DNA of 61,584 bases, from positions 1 through 61,584 of the forward strand of contig JACKBV010000027.1 of assembly GCA_020634315.1 (NCBI GenBank). Direction: 5' to 3'. The translations under genes and the position numbers were made by a program. The notes beneath the pieces were generated by a model. The model saw nothing but the letters and a program-made list of their open reading frames with translations, did no database searches and was not told where the DNA came from. Of the stretch, positions 61,101-61,584 are shown piece after piece (position 1 is the first letter of the stretch; every line of letters begins with the position of its first letter). Source of the DNA: Ardenticatenaceae bacterium (lineage in GTDB: Bacteria > Chloroflexota > Anaerolineae > Promineifilales > Promineifilaceae).

Positions 61101-61233
61101 TAAGAATAGAGTTCGATACATTTCAGGCTCAATTGAAAATCCTGAGATAAATGACCGAATAGTTGATGTTTTAGAAGGCACATGGCGGGCTTTTAACAAG
61201 CGCGAAGCGATGTACCAAATTATCAAGCGATAG
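58195..61233 (+). CDS. TrlF-like PHP-domain SMC/ABC ATPase, candidate defence or DNA-repair protein
   Basis: 1012 residues. N-terminal PHP metal-hydrolase domain (about 10-300): DLHIHTPAS, FPGIELRAE, LAYDTHGG, and SGSDAHS. Then an SMC/RecF-like ATPase: Walker A IIGNKGMGKSALAD (about 362), a long coiled coil (about 480-760), signature QLSPGERGILLL (about 887), Walker B PLIIDQPEENLDNQ (about 910) and IIVTHNPNLA (H-loop). The combination is that of TrlF-family proteins, linked to mobile DNA and probably to phage defence; the role is inferred. Codon use is clearly more A/T-rich than in neighbours. ATG 58195 follows GGGGG. Intact. Confidence 0.85.
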   Translation: MKTHRGSLWRKWDLHIHTPASIEHWKGSQRYIDLENQSDKDVLTRHVIEAINQSDVDVFCIMDYWTFDGYFEIVDFLRRNPDVVCNSKIFPGIELRAEAPTKQRLNVHVIFSDKVTKQQLVEFKSDLRLLSTDRSLSNEALIDFAKTLDLGKASIHGATKAPSSMSNSELLTLGFRTAEIVRESLKGAVKRIPEGSCLIMLAYDTHGGAEELYWKEHPPADNEWMQLADLFEARSQENIDLFWGRETKKNQHFLNDFLTTIGGKPKPVISGSDAHSISDYGNFPSGKITWIKADPTFEGLKQVLIEPTQRSFIGSFPPARERVLNNKSHYISSLQVVKNEEYDKETWFEDVNIEFNHGLVAIIGNKGMGKSALADMVGLLGNSQREKYFSFLHQDKFRGRTASHSKAKHFKATLTWADESQVQKNLNENCSLDTPEAIRYVPQNFFDRICNEIELKKGGEFAQELDKIIFSHIEDFQRQGCLSLDDLINLKTREIERNIESLKSSLSNVNNDLEDIEAKLSPEYKQQILNEINQKQRDLDAIVQDPLAEVFAPDGSNETRQRLDSIRANREELSKKTEMVQEQQRIVEQKITAVDNLQESFAGFERDYKQWLKNSESNLTLLELDHQELISVTFSYIERFKDLKIDLQTAATTYSNDKKDIEKQQTLLNVQEAAIANGLETAERLYEIYKSDLEKRENRKKELQKEIEYRKDLIDKLKTETAAKKLSLETQRSEIVSNIFAQKVKLSEAYKSLYQPVRDLIENHYLIKNKYKLGFEVSIDVSLAFVERFLDFLNLTASGSYRGRDTGRERLNQKLSVTTFETAENVQEFLKRIVFSLRHNERNNDLPLAIESQLKNVSLSEFYDFLFGLDYLEPRYALTLDGKELPQLSPGERGILLLIFYLLIDKDDCPLIIDQPEENLDNQSVFELLVPCVEEAKNRRQIIIVTHNPNLAVVCNADQVIYSHIDKANKNRVRYISGSIENPEINDRIVDVLEGTWRAFNKREAMYQIIKR

Positions 61234-61260
61234 ATACAAGTTTTTATCCCCCCGGAACTC

Positions 61261-61293
61261 AAGCCGGTTGTGCTTACACGACCGGCTTTTTTG
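61261..61293 (+). terminator. Terminator of the PHP-ATPase gene
   Basis: AAGCCGGTTGTG and CACGACCGGCTT pair over 12 bp (one G-T pair) around a 4-nt loop, with T6 after. It closely resembles the AAAGCCGGTTGTT terminator at 31533. Confidence 0.9.
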
Positions 61294-61418
61294 TTTTAAA
61301 AGCCACAGTATAAAATGATTTTGTAAAGTCCCCGAAATTAGTATCAGTCAAAAGTGGAAAATGATAGAGATTACCTAATCAGGACGAGGAGCCTTATCTG
61401 AATTGGAGTGTACTCTTG
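61294..61418. other. Non-coding right flank of the island
   Basis: AT-rich sequence (GTAAAGTCCCCGAAATTAGTATCAGTCAAAAGTGGAAAATGA) shown here by its ends only: GTAAAGTCCCC at about 61325 and AAAGTGGAAAATGA at about 61350. It could be an insertion-sequence end but no partner repeat was found. Confidence 0.3.
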
Positions 61419-61584
61419 TCATGCAAAATGGGCATAAGCCATCGTGATATTCAGCCGCTGGTGGCCCAGAGCTGCGCACCGGGCATCAATTACGTGGCAA
61501 ACGCATGGCGCAGCATGTGGGGCATGGCCTTGAAGCCCAGCCGCTTCCCCGTCGCTTTGATGCGGCAGTGAATAACCCTAAAGT
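61419..61584 (-). pseudogene. Remnant of a tyrosine recombinase/integrase, continuing past the window edge
   Basis: On the minus strand from the edge, one frame gives GFKAMPHMLRHAFAT followed by a stop. Another frame then gives ALGHQRLNITMAYAHFA before TGA (61419-61421). These are the HxLRHxFAT and LGHxxLxxTmxYaH boxes of phage-type integrases, holding the catalytic Arg/His and Tyr. A stop and a frame change lie between them, so the gene is broken. It may have brought in the ATPase gene beside it. Confidence 0.72.

Noticed and set aside
1..61584. tRNA genes, especially next to the integrase remnant
   Set aside because: No cloverleaf with a T-loop consensus was found in the window by eye.

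Overview
The window looks like part of a genome from an uncultured Chloroflexota-type bacterium (Anaerolineae/Caldilinea-like). The evidence is indirect: moderately GC-rich DNA, a 1749-residue secreted protein ending in an NVYLPVIIRP tail typical of that phylum's exported proteins, STAND/TPR regulators, PF04672-type methyltransferases, and many sensor kinases. No rRNA or tRNA gene is visible, so the assignment stays tentative. The octamer ACGGCCGT, usually within AACGGCCGTT, recurs dozens of times in genes and between them, much like the HIP1 palindrome of cyanobacteria.

Region 1 (0.4-15 kb, minus strand) is a complete cobalamin-dependent propanediol-utilisation (pdu) bacterial microcompartment operon. 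Read 5' to 3' it runs pduU-V-A-B-C-D-E-G-H-K-L-M-N-O-P-S-T, almost the Salmonella order. It encodes the shell, diol dehydratase and its reactivase, the phosphotransacylase PduL, the aldehyde dehydrogenase PduP, adenosyltransferase PduO and the cobalamin reductase/electron conduit PduS-PduT. A divergent plus-strand satellite block (15.2-21 kb) supplies a zinc alcohol dehydrogenase, an acetate/propionate kinase, glycerol dehydrogenase, an EutJ-like chaperone and a CoA-disulfide-reductase/NADH-oxidase-like flavoprotein. Next, on the minus strand, is a PocR-domain LytS-type sensor kinase with a YesN/AraC response regulator (21.1-24 kb). The kinase leader carries a cobalamin riboswitch followed by an intrinsic terminator. 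The whole 0.4-24 kb region therefore reads as one diol/glycerol fermentation island with its own substrate- and B12-responsive control.

Region 2 (24-32.4 kb) has a 21-22 bp tandem array, an M3-family peptidase, an NAD-dependent epimerase, a STAND ATPase with TPRs, a small secreted protein and a bacterial globin. Nearly every gene from 16.3 to 32.4 kb is interrupted by one or more frameshifts while its residues stay well conserved. Genes on either side (0.4-16.3 kb and 32.4-57 kb) are clean. This suggests local sequence error rather than decay.

Region 3 (32.4-57.5 kb) holds the giant secreted protein; a four-gene signalling cassette (methyltransferase, free-standing sensor domain, histidine kinase with the same sensor domain, receiver protein); an SMP-30 lactonase; a LacI-fold histidine kinase; a YknXYZ/MacAB-type ABC exporter with two adaptor proteins; an OmpR-type two-component system; a membrane-anchored GH31 glycosidase; a DinB-like protein; and an AEC permease. 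A 170-bp element occurs twice here. Each copy has a promoter-like box, a CU-rich tract complementary to Shine-Dalgarno sequences, and a terminator, so it may be a duplicated small RNA.

Region 4 (57.5-61.6 kb) is an AT-rich island lacking the iterated palindrome. It carries a 22-bp repeat array, an IS3-type transposase remnant, an intact TrlF-like PHP-SMC/ABC ATPase (a candidate defence gene) and a tyrosine-recombinase remnant at the window edge.
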